Positions 34,502 through 46,729 of a DNA stretch of 64,000 nucleotides are shown here, one piece after another. The notes under the pieces were generated by a model. The model was not told the origin of the DNA. It saw only the letters and a program-made list of their open reading frames with translations, and did no database searches. Each line of letters begins with the position of its first letter. The first letter of the stretch is position 1. Source of the stretch: Bos javanicus (lineage: Eukaryota > Chordata > Mammalia > Artiodactyla > Bovidae); assembly GCF_032452875.1 (NCBI RefSeq), contig NC_083876.1, positions 8,370,001-8,434,000 on the forward strand, read 5' to 3'. Position numbers and translations under genes: made by a program.

Positions 34502-34934
34502 TGAAGTGAAGTAAGCCAGAAAGAAAAACACCAATACAGTATACTAACGCATATATATAGAATTTAGAAAGATGGTAACAATAATCCTGAATATGAGACA
34601 GCAAAAGAGACACTGATGTATAGAACAGTCTTTTGGACTCTGTGGGAGAGGGAGAGGGTGGGATGATTTGGGAGAATGGCATTGAAACACGTATACTATC
34701 ATATATGAAACGAGTCACCAGTCCAGGTTCGATGCACAATACTGGATGCTTGGGGCTGGTGCACTGGGACGACCCAGAGGCATGGTATGGGGAGGGAGGA
34801 GGGAGGAGGGTTCAGGATGGGGAACACATGTATACCTGTGGCGGATTCATTTTGATAAATGGCAAAACCAATACAATATTGTAAAGTTTAAAAATAAAAT
34901 AAAATAAAAAAATTAGAAAAAAAATAAAAAAATA
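34502..34934 (+). mobile_element. L1-BT 3' end, plus strand
   Basis: It starts at gaagtgaagtaagccagaaa and contains the young L1-BT 3' UTR landmarks: ggactctgtgggagagggag, ccagtccaggttcgatgcac, ggggagggaggagggaggag and caatacaatattgtaaagtt, then an A-rich tail. It joins head-to-head with the minus L1 at 34501/34502. Confidence 0.9.
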
Positions 34935-35176
34935 AAAGTAGACACAGTTAGATAGCACATATGAAGCCCATGCTAACCACAAATCAAAAACTGCAAATAC
35001 AAATAGATACACAAAAACTAGAGAGAAAGAAATGCAATCAAACTAGAAAAAATCATCAAACCACAAGGAAAGAAACAAAAAGAAGAAAAGGACAGAAAAG
35101 AACTACAAAAACAAGTAGCAACATGGCAATAAGTATATACTTAACAATAACCACTTTAAATGTTAATGGACTAGTG

Positions 35177-36017
35177 TTTTTCTTTTTGTACTATAAATAT
35201 GCACATTTGTATATCATTGAATATCTATCTTGACATATTTCTTTCCTTTGCATAAATTTTTAGAATTATTGATAAAATATTAAGTCTAAGAATGCTGTAG
35301 TTATAGTGATATTCATGTGCAGCTTCACAAATGACTTCTAGAAAGGTTGTACTATCCTACATTTCAACACAATGTGTGTTTGCCCGGTCTCCACACTGCT
35401 GTCAACCAACCTTGTAAACATTATAAACTTGCTAACCTGACAGTTATGTAATGGCAACTCCTGTGTTTTCAGCGGCATCTTTCACTATTGTTGAGATGGG
35501 ACATTTCCCACATGCTTCTAATCCATTTATACTTATCCATTTATACTTCTTCATTTACCAAGTTTTCCCCTGCTTTTTGCCTCCTTTTCTGTTTGAAATG
35601 TGACTTTTTAATTGATACTTTTATAATATTGGGTTGGCCAAAAAGTTTGTTCAAGTTTTTTCAAAAGCCTGAACGAAATTTTTGGTCAGTCCAATAAAAC
35701 CAGTAACATATATATGCTACCAATACGTTTCCTTTTTCTATACTTTGTATTTACACTTGAGGGGTTATTAATTTTATAATAAAAACATTTTTATCCATGA
35801 AATCTTTCACTTTTTAAAGACTTGCTTGTATGTTTAGTGCCATGTTGAGAATAGCCTTCCCCACCTTGAAATAATATAAATATTACCTACATTTTGTGTA
35901 ATCTTCCATGATTTACTTTAAATATTTTATAATAATATTTTATAATTTTATACAAACATTACATATTTTTTCCTTTACATATTTTTACCTGATACAAGGT
36001 GTCAGGTAGAAATCTAC
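35177..36017. other. Intergenic around a mariner MITE
   Basis: AT-rich sequence without a supported gene. It holds the 66-bp mariner element at 35629. Confidence 0.55.
35629..35694 (+). mobile_element. Mariner-type MITE (BTMAR-like)
   Basis: A 66-bp palindromic element. The left end ttgggttggccaaaaagttt and the right end (rc ttggactgaccaaaaatttc) are imperfect terminal inverted repeats. They are flanked by TA on both sides (35627-35628, 35695-35696), the target duplication of Tc1/mariner transposons. It is a nonautonomous internal-deletion derivative with no transposase. Confidence 0.9.
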
Positions 36018-36790
36018 AGTCTTTTGGACTCTGTGGGAGAGAGAGAGGGTGGGATGATTAGGGAGAATGACAATGAAACATGTATCAGATCAGATCAGAT
36101 CAGTCGCTCAGTCATGTCCGACTCTTTGCGACCCCATGAATTGCAGCACACCAGGCCTCCCTGTCCATCACCAACTCCCGGAGTTCACTGAGACTCACGT
36201 CCATCAAGTCAGTGATGCCATCCAGCCATCTCATCCTCTGTTGTCCCCTTCTCCTCCTGCCCCCAATCCCTCCATCAGAGTCTTTTCCAATGAGTCAACT
36301 CTTTGCATGAGGTGGCCAAAGTACTGGAGTTTCAGCTTTAGCATCATTCCTTCCAAAGAAATCCTAGGGCTGATCTCCTTCAGAATGGACTGGTTGGATC
36401 TCCTTGAAGTCCAAGGGACTCTCAAGAGTCTTCTTCAACACCACAGTTCAAAAGCATCAATTCTTTGGCACTCAGCCTTCTTCACAGTCCAACTCTCACA
36501 TGCATACATGACCACAGGAAAAACCATAGCCTTGACTAGACGAACCTTTTTTGGCAAAGTGATGTCTCTGCTTTTGAATATGCTATCTAGGTTGGTCATA
36601 ACTTTCCTTCCAAGGAGTAAGCATCTTTTAATTTCATGGCTGCAGTCACCGTCTGCAGTGATTTTGGAGCCCAGAAAAATAAAGTCTGACACTGTTTCCA
36701 CTGTTTCCCCATCTATTTCCCATGAAGTGGTGGGACCAGATGCCATGATCTTCATTTTCTGAATGTTGAGCTTTATAATATCATATAATT
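36018..36790 (+). mobile_element. Small L1-BT 3' UTR fragment split by BovB
   Basis: 36018-36086 matches the L1-BT 3' UTR (cagtcttttggactctgtgg to gaaacatgtat). After the BovB, 36776-36790 continues with taatatcatata, as the L1 does in other copies here. No poly(A) is seen, so this is a remnant or carried fragment. Confidence 0.65.
36087..36775 (-). mobile_element. BovB 3' fragment with (gatca)n tail
   Basis: A minus-strand BovB whose tail reads cagatcagatcagatcag instead of the usual ttcag repeats. The copy is well preserved to 36775. The C-terminal protein is open from 36821 to 36435 (G-P-T-T-S-W-E-I, L-G-S-K-I-T-A-D-G-D-C-S-H-E-I-K, G-R-K-V-M-T-N-L-D-S-I), with its first residues outside BovB, and then again at 36425-36231. 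It is young, and very like the copy at 39465. Confidence 0.93.
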
Positions 36791-37081
36791 TTTTTTTTGC
36801 CAAACAGTGGTTTGTATACAATCTATTAATATCATACTATTAAATTTTTATTCAGAGATTGTAATTTTTTAGTTCTAGGATTTCCATTTGGTTCTTTTTC
36901 CTGAAATTTCTTAATTCCTTCTCATTACTTCCATATTTTTCATGTAGATTTTCTAACAGTTTAATCATGCTAATTTTATCGTCTGGGTGATCTGTTGTTC
37001 TGTTTCTGTTAACCATATTTTCCTCTTGACTATGAATTACAATTTCTGTTTTATCATAGGCCTAGAGATTTTTTTTATTGT
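36791..37081. other. AT-rich intergenic, possibly old L1
   Basis: The wording tagttctaggatttccattt and ggttctttttcctgaaattt resembles parts of old L1 5' regions. The match is too weak to call. Confidence 0.3.
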
Positions 37082-37618
37082 ATGAAATCAGAAGATGTTT
37101 GCTTCTTGGCAGGAACGCTGACAAACCTAGGCAGTGTGCTGAAAAGCAGAGGCATTACTCTGCCGACAAAGGTCCATCTAGTCAAAGCTATGGTTCCCAG
37201 TGGTCGTGTACAGTTGTGACAGCTGGACCATAAAGAAGGCAGAGCGCTGAAGAATTGATGCCTTTGAACTATGGTGCTGGAGAATAGCTTTGAGAGTCCC
37301 TTGGACAGCAAGGAGATTAAATCATTCAATCTTAAGGGAAATCAACCCTGAACACTCAATGGAAGGACTGATGCTGAAGTTGAAACTTCAATATTTTGTT
37401 CATCTGATGAGAACAGCTGACTCATCAGGAAAGTCCCTGATGCTGGGAAAGACTGAGGACAGAAGGAGATTAAGGTGTTAGAGGATGAGATGGCTGGATG
37501 ACATCACCTATGCAATGGACATGAACTTGAGACGGTGGGGAACAGAGAGTCCTGGCGTGCTACAGTCCATGGGGTTGCAAAGAGTTGGACATGACTGGGT
37601 GACTGGACAACAACAACA
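37082..37618 (+). mobile_element. BovB 3' fragment, plus strand
   Basis: It runs from atgaaatcagaagatgtttg (C-terminal domain) to the terminus gcaaagagttggacatgact, with a (caa)n tail at about 37608-37619. Frames are broken. It lies opposite the minus-strand BovB at 36087-36775, about 300 bp away. Confidence 0.9.
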
Positions 37619-39464
37619 AAGACTGATAGGTGGTAAACTGCGGAACTTTTAAGCAGCAATTATCTTGAGGAGTTTTAATTTGTTTTGTTTCTTTTTCCAG
37701 TTAAACGCAATCAAACCTAGTATTACCTAATACATTATGCTTATTTGGGTTTATTTCTGAGCTGTTCCCTCCTACTGATTTATTTGTGCACTTGGCTTCC
37801 AGTAAAAAACTGTTATCTTCCTCTGAAGAGTATTGAGGCTTTTTTCCCCCGCTGAAAACAATTAAATTGATCAGGCTTTGCTAAATAAAGCAGGTCCATT
37901 CGATTTCTGCCCTTACTCCTGAGACATGGGTCTCATTCCTAAACATTGCTTTCTGGATTCCATGGAAAACCTGGGATGTTTCCCAAACACCATTAAACTG
38001 ATGGGAATCAAACTTCAAACTCTATCTCTCCAGCATCAGGGTAGCTGTGAAAATTTCTGAACTGCTTGTTTTTGTTTTTTTCAGCCTTCCAACTGCTGTT
38101 TTTCCCCTGGGGCATGCTGGCATCTTCCAAACATGTGCAGTTCTGGAGCTCAGCAAGAATTTGAGAAATTAGTCCACAAATTTGGAGGCTCATCCTTGTG
38201 TCTCTTTCTCTTCTGGGATTTCCTCCCATTCATTCCTGGTGCCATGGCCACACCTACTTGCCCAGAGACATGGGAAATGTAGTCTTCATTTCAGGTGCTG
38301 TGCATCCAGCTAACCCATATCACCTTCAAATTTTAATTACATTTTAACATGTACTGTCTATCAAGGTAAAAAGTAAGCCATGTTTATTGACAACCACATG
38401 TAAAGTGAAAGGTTAGTATATTTTTACCTCCTTTCTTCCCATCTCCAAGATTTTGTTGAAATAATCTGTCCTTAAAAGAAAAAAAAAATAATGAGAAGAA
38501 TACAGCATCATTTCTCTATTATTTCAGCAAATAAAATCATAACATGCTTATAATCAAGAGGAAATATCAAACAGAAATTTGGAAAGCTTATACAAAATAG
38601 TTTACCTTCAAAAATATCAAAGTCATGAAAATAAGGTAGACTAGGATTTCTTCTAGACTGAAGGAAGCTAGAGAGATGTCACAACTGAATACAATCTGTG
38701 GTCCTGAATGGAACCTTTTGCTATAAGAACATTGTTAGAACAATCGCAAAACTTGAATTTGGGAGAAGGGTATTCCAGAATTCGTGATGCTATTCAGGCA
38801 ACTCTTCTGAGAGTTGGAAATTATTTAAAATGTTTAAAAAAATAAACTAAGTGAAAAATTCTAGATTTTCATTATTATTATTTTCTTTTTGGATATTACT
38901 TATATTCTAATTCAGTACATTTTATGTTTGGCTTTTTAAGCTATGTTAACAATTTTAGGCTTACATTTTTCCCATTTCTAATTTATAATTAATGTTCCCC
39001 TATGTGCAATAACTTCAGAAGAGGTGAGCAGTTAAAATACTTCTTGAGCCATTGTTTGTCTGCTACTGCAGTGAAGAGTGGCTTTCCAGGGAGTAAAGCT
39101 TTTTTGCCACAATTGCTGACATTTCTTCTTCCTCTTCTAGTGTTTAGTGTCAGAAAAGAAATATGACAAAACTGATATTTTTGCCTTGTATAAGATTTTT
39201 TGACTGGATATTTGAAGACTTTCCCTTTTATGTTTGAAATTCAATTTACTAGACTATGTCTCGTCATTAATTTTGCTTGGTATTTTATGACCCCTTTAAT
39301 ATGAAGACCGTCTTTTTAAAACCTCTGGAAATAATATCATATATATTTACATATATAAATGATATACATAGGTTAATACATATGTATACATTATTTGTGG
39401 CAGTGTTTCCCTGAATTTTTATATCATTAAAATCACTCCATGTTCTTATTTTGAAAGACAGATA
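37619..39464. other. Intergenic, mostly unique
   Basis: 1.8 kb without a supported gene or young repeat. 38000-38340 is relatively GC-rich and has a ZNF143-like word (gggaaatgtagtct, 38272-38285); see rejected items. 39330-39400 is an AT-dinucleotide-rich patch. Confidence 0.5.
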
Positions 39465-39909
39465 TCAGATCAGATCAGATCAGTCACTCAGTCGTGTCCG
39501 ACTCTTTGCGACCCCATGAATCGCAGCACGCCAGGCCTCCCTGTCCATCACCAACTCCCGGAGTTCACTGAGACTCACGTCCACCGAGTCGGTGATGCCA
39601 TCCAGCCATCACATCCCCTGTCATCCCCTTCTCCTCCTGCCCCCAATCCCCTCCAGCATCAGAGTCTTTTCCAATAAGTCAACTCTTCGCATGAGGTGGC
39701 CAAAGTACTGGAGTTTCAGCTTTAGCATCATTCCTTCCAAAGATATCCCAAGGCTGATCTCCTTCAGAATGGACTGGTTGGATCTCCTTGCAGTCCAAGG
39801 GACTCTCAAGAGTCTTCTCCAACACCACAGTTCAAAAGCATCAATTCTTCGGCACTCAGTCCAACTCTCACATCCATACATGACCACAGGAAAAACCATA
39901 GCCTTGACC
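39465..39909 (-). mobile_element. BovB 3' fragment with (gatca)n tail
   Basis: The second BovB with the atcagatcagatcagatcag tail, 445 bp, truncated at atagccttgac. The C-terminal protein is open through 39941-39621 with one deletion (W-T-E-C-R-R-I-D). It is a young copy, close to that at 36087. Confidence 0.93.
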
Positions 39910-40971
39910 TCAGTCCAATCCCCAACATATTCAACTAGCATGTCTGAAGACAGGGCTCAGGACACAGCATTTTAAATGTGTCCAGATGGCCATCACACTC
40001 ATTTACATTAGGGAAATGTTTTTATATTTTTCATTATGCCTATATTTGATTTTCTGTATCTATCCTCCACATTCTTTGTACCCTAGTCCTTTATTTATTA
40101 ATTTATTTTCTTTATCTTCTCTGAGATCTTCCTGTGCTGCTTTTCTAGTTCACTGATCCAGGTTTTGATGGTCTCTAATCTGCTGTTCGGGCTTCCCTGG
40201 TGGCTCAGAGGGTAAAGCGTCTGCCTGCAATGCAGGGGACCTGGGTTCGATCCCTGGGTCAGGAAGATCCCCTGGAGAAGGAAATGGCAACCCACTACAG
40301 TACACTTGCCTGGAAAATCACATGGACAGAGAAGCCTGGTAGACTACAGTCCATGGGATCGCAAAGAGTTGGACACCCTGTTCAGTGACTGCTTTTTCAA
40401 ATTCAGTAATCAAAAGTCATCTGAAATAAAGCTGTCCCACTTTCTAATTCTTCTGTTTATATGAACGCAAGACCACCTTGAGTCCTGTTGAAGAGACACA
40501 TTAGATTTATTTAAAACTTGGTCATTTTTATTGAAGAGGTCAGTTCTGCAGGGGCTGTTTTGTCTGACTTGATTTCTTCCTTTGAACAACTGAATCCCTT
40601 CCTATGTACCAGTATATACTGTGATTTTATTGTGCTTAAAATCCATGGAGTGATGGACTCATCCATTGTTAGAGAGGATATGCCTATGTGTTTATGCAGA
40701 CCAAGAGGGAAAGAGAAACACATATGCTTTCTATAGCTTTTGTTTGCATAGTGTTTGTTGTAATTACTCAATGAAACAACAAACAAGAACACACCTCACT
40801 TGGCTTCACTTGGAATGGATCTTCCTTTGAAAAGGATGGCTACCTTCCCAGAGAGCATAGAGATTCTTAACAAAAAGTATCAAGGAAATAATAGTTTGCA
40901 ACTATTCCTTATTGGAGATGGAAGAAAACAGAGATAGTAGCAAAGCTTCTCTGTGTATATCTTTTTAAAAA
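39910..40971. other. Intergenic apart from one SINE
   Basis: No gene is supported. The flanks of the SINE (wording around 40080-40190 and 40384-40420) may be very old L1 in reverse, but not clearly enough to annotate. Confidence 0.4.
40189..40377 (+). mobile_element. BovA/Bov-tA SINE, plus strand
   Basis: A full SINE from gggcttccctggtggctcag, with A and B boxes of the tRNA-Glu promoter (tggctcagagg; ggttcgatccc), to gatcgcaaagagttggacac. A ctgttc TSD lies at 40183-40188 and 40378-40383. It is the best-preserved tRNA-like head in the window. Confidence 0.93.
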
Positions 40972-41470
40972 CCTTTTTATTTTATATTGGAGTATAGCTG
41001 ATTAACAGTGTTGTGATGGTTTCAGGTGGACTGTGGAGGGACTCAGCCATACCACATACAGGTATTCAATCTTCCCTTGGACTGCAAGGAGATCAAACCA
41101 GTTGATCCTAATGGAAATCAGTCCTGAATATTCACTGGAAGGACTGTTGCTGAAGCTGAAACTCCAATACTTTGGCCACCTGATGCAAAGAGCCGACTCA
41201 CTGGAAAAGACCCTAATGCTGGCAAAGTTTGAGGGCAGGAGGAGAAGGAGATGACAGAGGATGAGATGGTTGGATGGCATCACCGACTTAGTAGACATGA
41301 GTTAGAGCAAACTCTGGGAGATAGTGAAGGACAGAGAAGCCTGCCTGGTGTGTTGCAGTTTATGGAGGTGCAAAGAGATGGACACAACTTAGTGACTGAA
41401 CCACAGCACTCTCCCCCACACTCCCCTCCCATCCAGGCTGCCAAATAACCTTGAGCAGAGTTCCCTATGT
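40972..41470 (-). mobile_element. Old L1 3' UTR (minus), split by BovB
   Basis: 40972-41067 (tttattttatattggagtat, agctgattaacagtgttgtg, ggactcagccatacc) and 41407-41470 (cccacactcccctcccatcc, aggctgccaaataacc) are the two halves of a common artiodactyl L1 3' UTR in reverse. They are separated by a BovB. Confidence 0.78.
41068..41406 (+). mobile_element. BovB 3' fragment nested in old L1
   Basis: 339 bp of the BovB terminus in plus orientation: cccttggactgcaaggagat to ggacacaacttagtgactga. It interrupts the L1 3' UTR and is therefore younger than that L1. Confidence 0.92.
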
Positions 41471-44308
41471 TTCTATGTATATATTTATATTAGTTTTAAT
41501 TTTTTGAAATATATGAAAGCATTATTCATTCAAAATCTAAATAAAAATGGTACAAAAATGTAAAGGAAGGTGGTATGCAATCACTCAATTCTAGTTTGTT
41601 TAGATTTTTTAAAAGGAAAACCGATTTTTAAATATGAGTTTCTGAAAATTCCAATGGGATTTTTCTAATGTGTTAGCTCTTTATTAAAGTAATTATGCCC
41701 ATTGGTATTTGCACTACTCTATTAAGAAGCTCAGTTTCAGATAAGCAACATGGTTAGGCAGAGGAAAATCAGAAAACGTGATCAATAAACTTAGAGCATA
41801 ACAAGTGTACCAATTCCTGGCACCATGTTTCCTAAAGAAAGACTTTTAATATAAATGTTTTATTATCACACATACCAAGTCTCACACATGATGGAATTTT
41901 CAAATAGCCACATATATTCTTAAAGAAAAACCTCCATGGATGGTAGAGTGAAATACTGAGACATAAAGTCCTATCCTGGCTCCAAACTGTATATATTAAA
42001 GGAATATTGATCTTAAAACACTAGTACAGTAAATAATTGAAGCTTTAGCCTGCACTGCCTCTGGCATTGTTCAAAGTTTTGTCTTCATAACGCTCTCCAC
42101 GTAGGCAGTTAAAGAGTCAAACCCATTAGCTCTTTATAGAGATCAACTTTGTCAACGTAGACAGTTTTCTTTAAGCACAGATCTCTTTCTTAAGTCTGAT
42201 TACTTGCTCTGACATAGTTATGACAAAATGCACCGTATTATCTGAACACCCATATATAGTAGCTATAAACACCTGCCTCCAAGATGAATGCAGGTGCAGA
42301 AGTGGCACAGTTCTCTTATTGCCTCTGGTTTTTCTGTTATGCACGTTAGTCTAAAGTCAAGAACAGAGTATTCATTGGAGGAATGGCAGGACATGAATTC
42401 ACTGCTATTAATTGCCTTACCACTAAAAACACCAACACTTTTCTCCTTTGAAAGACAAATCAAAAATAGTCTCCATTTTATAAAAGACTTCTTCAGAAGA
42501 TGATATTTAAAAAAATCGGAACATAGGCAATTACAATTCTGCAGAAGAAATAGTTATAGCTTCTCCTTTGAAAATATTTGCAGATATAATTTGAAATCAC
42601 TTAGAGTGAAAATAATGGGAGTATATTGGTCAACAGAAGGCATGAGCAATGTTTCACATTATTTAGCATAAAACAAAAATAGTCCTTTTGGTGATGGAGC
42701 TTTCTTGAGATGATCTTTTTTTGGAATGAGTAGCAGGCTGGAGATAGAGAGGCTGAAACAAGACACCCATCGGGGTATCTGGCCCATAGCAATGTAACAT
42801 GCGTTCATTGAATCAGAATCAGGGTCTGGATCCGTCATCAATCATCTCTTTGTGATCTTGGATGTTAAACTCTCTAACACACAGCATTCTCAGCTACCAT
42901 GGTGCATGCCTCCCAGAATAACATGTTATAGTGTATACAAACATTTGAGTTGTTTAGAGGCAACATATTATCACAACAGTTTACTATCTGCTTTACTAAG
43001 AAATTATTGTCTTATTTTGAGATAACAGAGGCCATATTGCAATAAGCCCAGTGTTCAGTTATTTGCTTAAATTTACATGCTTGTGTGTAAAAACATTAAA
43101 ATAATTGATAGGATTCCACTATTATGTAGATAGATGAAAAATAAATTGAATTCTGCAGTTTTCCCTTTGTTTCAACAGGATTCTCAAGCTCCAGGTAACA
43201 AAGGGCTTCCAGGAGTCAGTTTAGCCCTGCTAGCACCTAAGCAGACAGAAGCAGAATGGGAGCGAGGGTCTCTGCTGGGATCTAGCTGTTCCTGGGATGG
43301 GGTCTCTGGATCCTAAACACACACACAAAGCTGAGCCCCTTCTCTTTATCCAACACCACCCCACACTTTGCTTTGATTTTCATAGTTTCCCAGATCCTAC
43401 CCATGGCTGCCATCCACACCTCTTCTGAGCCCCAGTTTTCCTGAATCAGGCCCTGGTGCTCGGCCCTACTCCCTGCCAAATGTCCTCCTAGCAAAATTCA
43501 GACTCTATTCTCTTGCTCACCCTCCCCGCTCTCCATCCATCCATGCCCAGACAGTGGGCAAAGATGTGACTCAGCCTAAACTAACTTGAGAACGATACAT
43601 CCCTGCTTGTCTAACTTCTCATTAATTGACCCAATAATCATCTCAAACTCACTCAAACTCAAAGGCCCTTGAATCCATCCATTGACAAAATTGAAGCAAC
43701 CAGAAGAGAGCTTCCAGCCCCTTTCTGCATCTGCACCCATGGGTTCTGCCTTCTCATTTAGGAACAAGCTATCTCTGCCTCCATCCAAAGCCAGGACATC
43801 CACCTGAACTCCATCTCCTCTTTCCTCCTTAAGGGCATGGTTTTAGAAATTCTCTTCTGTGTGTCCTGCATCAGTACATTTTCTCTGCTTGTCTGGTAGC
43901 ACTAAAATGCACTATTATTCCTCCCATACTGAAAAATTAAGGATTTTCTTTGTCTACCTGTTGCCAGATAACACCATACTACTCTGCTCTCCTAGAGCAA
44001 AATTCCTTGACAGCACCATCCACACTGCCTCCAACTGCCCTCCGATTATCTCTCAATGTATTCCAGTGTGTCTTTTATGCCCAAACCACTCTTATCTTGC
44101 TCACTTGTAACATCCACATTGCCAGTTTCTCATCCACCCCCTCCTCAGCTGGTGGGCATTTGACATGGGTGTGTACCCTCTCCTGGATACACTCGGCAAC
44201 TCTCCAGTGGAATGTCATCTGTCATCTAGGATGAGAAAACCCAGAAACCCTTCCGCATTCTTTCAAAATATAATCAAGCTTTGACTATTCTCTCCATTCC
44301 ACTTCTCC
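41471..44308. other. Repeat-poor intergenic stretch
   Basis: 2.8 kb in which I see no young retroelement and no supported gene. 43150-43900 is less AT-rich than its surroundings. No conserved exon-like frame with splice sites is convincing. Confidence 0.5.
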
Positions 44309-44577
44309 TGCTGCTGCTGCTGCTAAGTCACTTCAGTCATGTCTGACTCTGTGTGACCCCATAGACGGCAGCCCACCAGGCTCCTCTGTCCCTGGGATTC
44401 TCCAGGCAAGAATACTGGAGTGGGTTGCTGTTTCCTTCTCCAATGCATGCATGAATGCATGCTAAGTTGCTTCAGTCGTGTCTGACTCTGTGCGACCCTA
44501 TGGACAGCAGCCCAGCAGGCTCTCCATCCACAGGATTCTCCAGGCAATACTGGAGTGGGTTGCCATTTCCTTCTCCA
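44309..44577 (-). mobile_element. Two tandem Bov-tA2-type SINE units with (CTG)n
   Basis: Two reverse-orientation SINE bodies lie head to tail: 44309-44446 begins with ctgctgctgctgctgctaag, and 44447-44577 begins gcatgctaagttgcttcag. Both end at the ggagaaggaaaNNg boundary without a tRNA head. The CTG run is a characteristic internal repeat of this subfamily. The two may be a dimeric unit or successive insertions. Confidence 0.85.
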
Positions 44578-44599
44578 CCCCACTCCACTGCTGACATCC

Positions 44600-45000
44600 A
44601 ACTCGAGCCATCATCACCTCCCTCTTGGATTTTTGTGATGACCTCCTAAAAGGGTCATACCACCCTGCCACATTACAATCTGTTTTCAATGTCAGCTTAA
44701 GCAATTCCTCTAAAATGAAGTCAGATGATGTCTCTATTCAAAATCTTCTGTGGTTTCCAGTCTTACTCAATGTAAAACCAAAGGGTTTAAAGTCATTTGC
44801 AAGTGCCTACAGGATGTGATTGCCAATTTTACCACCTAAGACACCCCGACATCTGTTCTACTCCAACATATGAACTGCATAGTTTTTCTCAAACATATTG
44901 CCCAGCAGAAATCCTCTCCCTTTATGGTGCCCCTTTCTTCTGATAGCTCACTTCCACCTCCAGTTTTCTGTGGGTTTATCTGCTTGGAGGAACCCACAAA
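44600..45000 (+). repeat. Ancient interspersed repeat (L2-class?)
   Basis: The wording atgtctctattcaaaatctt, tggtttccagtcttactcaa, tgtaaaaccaaagg, tcatttgcaagtgcctacag resembles the old mammalian repeat with the 'lead-text' cctccaatggcttcccattg..gcctacaaggccc. It is highly diverged and the family is not asserted. Confidence 0.35.
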
Positions 45001-46729
45001 CATGCAGAACCCCAGCTTCAAGTGAATCTCCAGGTGTGATTCAAGCCACTAGTTTCTGTGGTGTAGCAGGGGATGGAATGGTGCTCAGTAGGCCAATCTG
45101 GTTAATATGCCACAGGAATGGAAAATCGACTAGAGGTTAGTGGAGAGAAAATGTGGAAATTAGTCATAATGTAGTCTACATCAATGCAAGAAAATATAGA
45201 GGCTGCCTTTGGGCACAAAAATCAATAAAGTAGCGTATTTACATTAAAATCAATAACATTAATTACACATGATAATTTGAATAGTATTGTACATAAATCT
45301 TACATGAATCATACAAACAGAATACTAGATGTAGTAGATCCTTTATACAATATATATGCTGCCTCACCACTTACCGAAGTGAAACATAAAATTGCCATTT
45401 CAAAATCTCACACAATTTTAATAACTTTTTCTGGTGAGATCTTTTAATGTGGTTACTTCTGGGTGTGAAAAAAGAATTCCTAATGACTGACTCCATGCTA
45501 TGTGCCCAGCGAGAAAGAAATTCCAAGAACTTGGTGTCTCTATTCATAAGACTATTCTTGATTCTGCTTTAAATGAAGAGCTTTTGGTTGTTCAAAATAA
45601 AGCACAATAAGAGTATATTAAATGAAAGTGGGCAATAGATATTACCCTTTTCTTCATGGCAAGCGTAATAGTTCAATAATTCTAGGATCCAAGAGTAGCA
45701 CTGAAGTCCTGACTCTGCTATGAAGTCCTTATGTTCTGCTGTGGCTGCATTTCTTCTCCACCATCACACTGGTCCTTTCAGATTCCAGTCCATCACTGAG
45801 GGAACTGCCAACCCAGCTCAGAAATGCTTCATTACTGGATTATTCCCAGGATTTTCACAGCACTTTCCTTGGAAATCGGTTTGCTGCTCTGTTCAAGATT
45901 TTCTATACATTCCAGACAAGCATCATTCACAATGCTCTATCTCAAATTTATTTCATGCATTCTTTTCCCTGGAACCAGTAGAAATAATTTAAGTAAATTT
46001 CTCCGTTATTTTCTATGGGATAGGATGGCAGCCCCTTTGGCTGTACTTTCATCCTAAAAGCTATTTTATTTTTCTAATATTTGTAGTGTCTTAAACATAG
46101 TTGAATGAATACATGTTGATGTTAATAATGGGGGAAATTGAAGAAACTTGCTTTGGTGGCTTCACTGAAGAAAATAAATAAAAATGACAAATTCTCAGTT
46201 TAACAAGTAATGCTCCCAGGAGCTTTTGCTACCTTTTTGCCTGTTAATTACAGCTGCTGATGAATGTTAAAGAAAATAATTGATAAACATTTATTATGCA
46301 TACTCTAAATAAGGACATTTTGGACAAGGAAATGCAGATAGTAGGGATTATATTTGTTGCTAATTAGCAATGAAGGGAGAGAAATAAACCCTGGTGGGGG
46401 TAGTGATTTAGGAGATAAGAAACATTTCTGCTTTTGAAGGCTCTGAAAGGTACGTATCTGGAAGAAGAGGATTCTAAGCCCAAGGAATGTAGTGACCGGA
46501 GAGTTGTCTAGAAGTTAGGGTGAAAGTTGTTCAGGAGGTGATAATCAGAGAGGCGATTTTTGACTGAAACTGTGATTGATGTATCAGTTTAGCAGATTAG
46601 AACTGGAAATTCAATTTAAATTCTCATCTGAGTCCTGAGTATAAAGCTGAGGGATTTAGACATCATATTTAGACATTTATAAATCGAGGTCATAAACTGG
46701 TGGTCTGAAGGTTTTAACGGCAGCAAATG

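Larger units (their letters stand above)
32420..35176 (+). mobile_element. Older L1 (ORF1, start of ORF2), split by younger L1s
   Basis: Plus-strand segments at 32420-33330 and 34935-35176. The first carries the coiled-coil/RRM part of an ORF1 (gaagacagaataatggaaat, agatgattccaaacaggatg) and the C-terminal domain (tacccagcataattatcatt), followed by inter-ORF sequence. The second carries the end of the inter-ORF region and an ORF2 start (M-A-I-S-I-Y-L-T-I-T-T-L-N-V-N-G-L), then breaks off. Frames are decayed. The middle is occupied by two younger L1 pieces. Confidence 0.75.

Noticed and set aside
38272..38285. ZNF143/THAP11-like word (rc agactacatttccc)
   Set aside because: One mismatch to the actacaattccc core, isolated, with no CpG island or gene start nearby.
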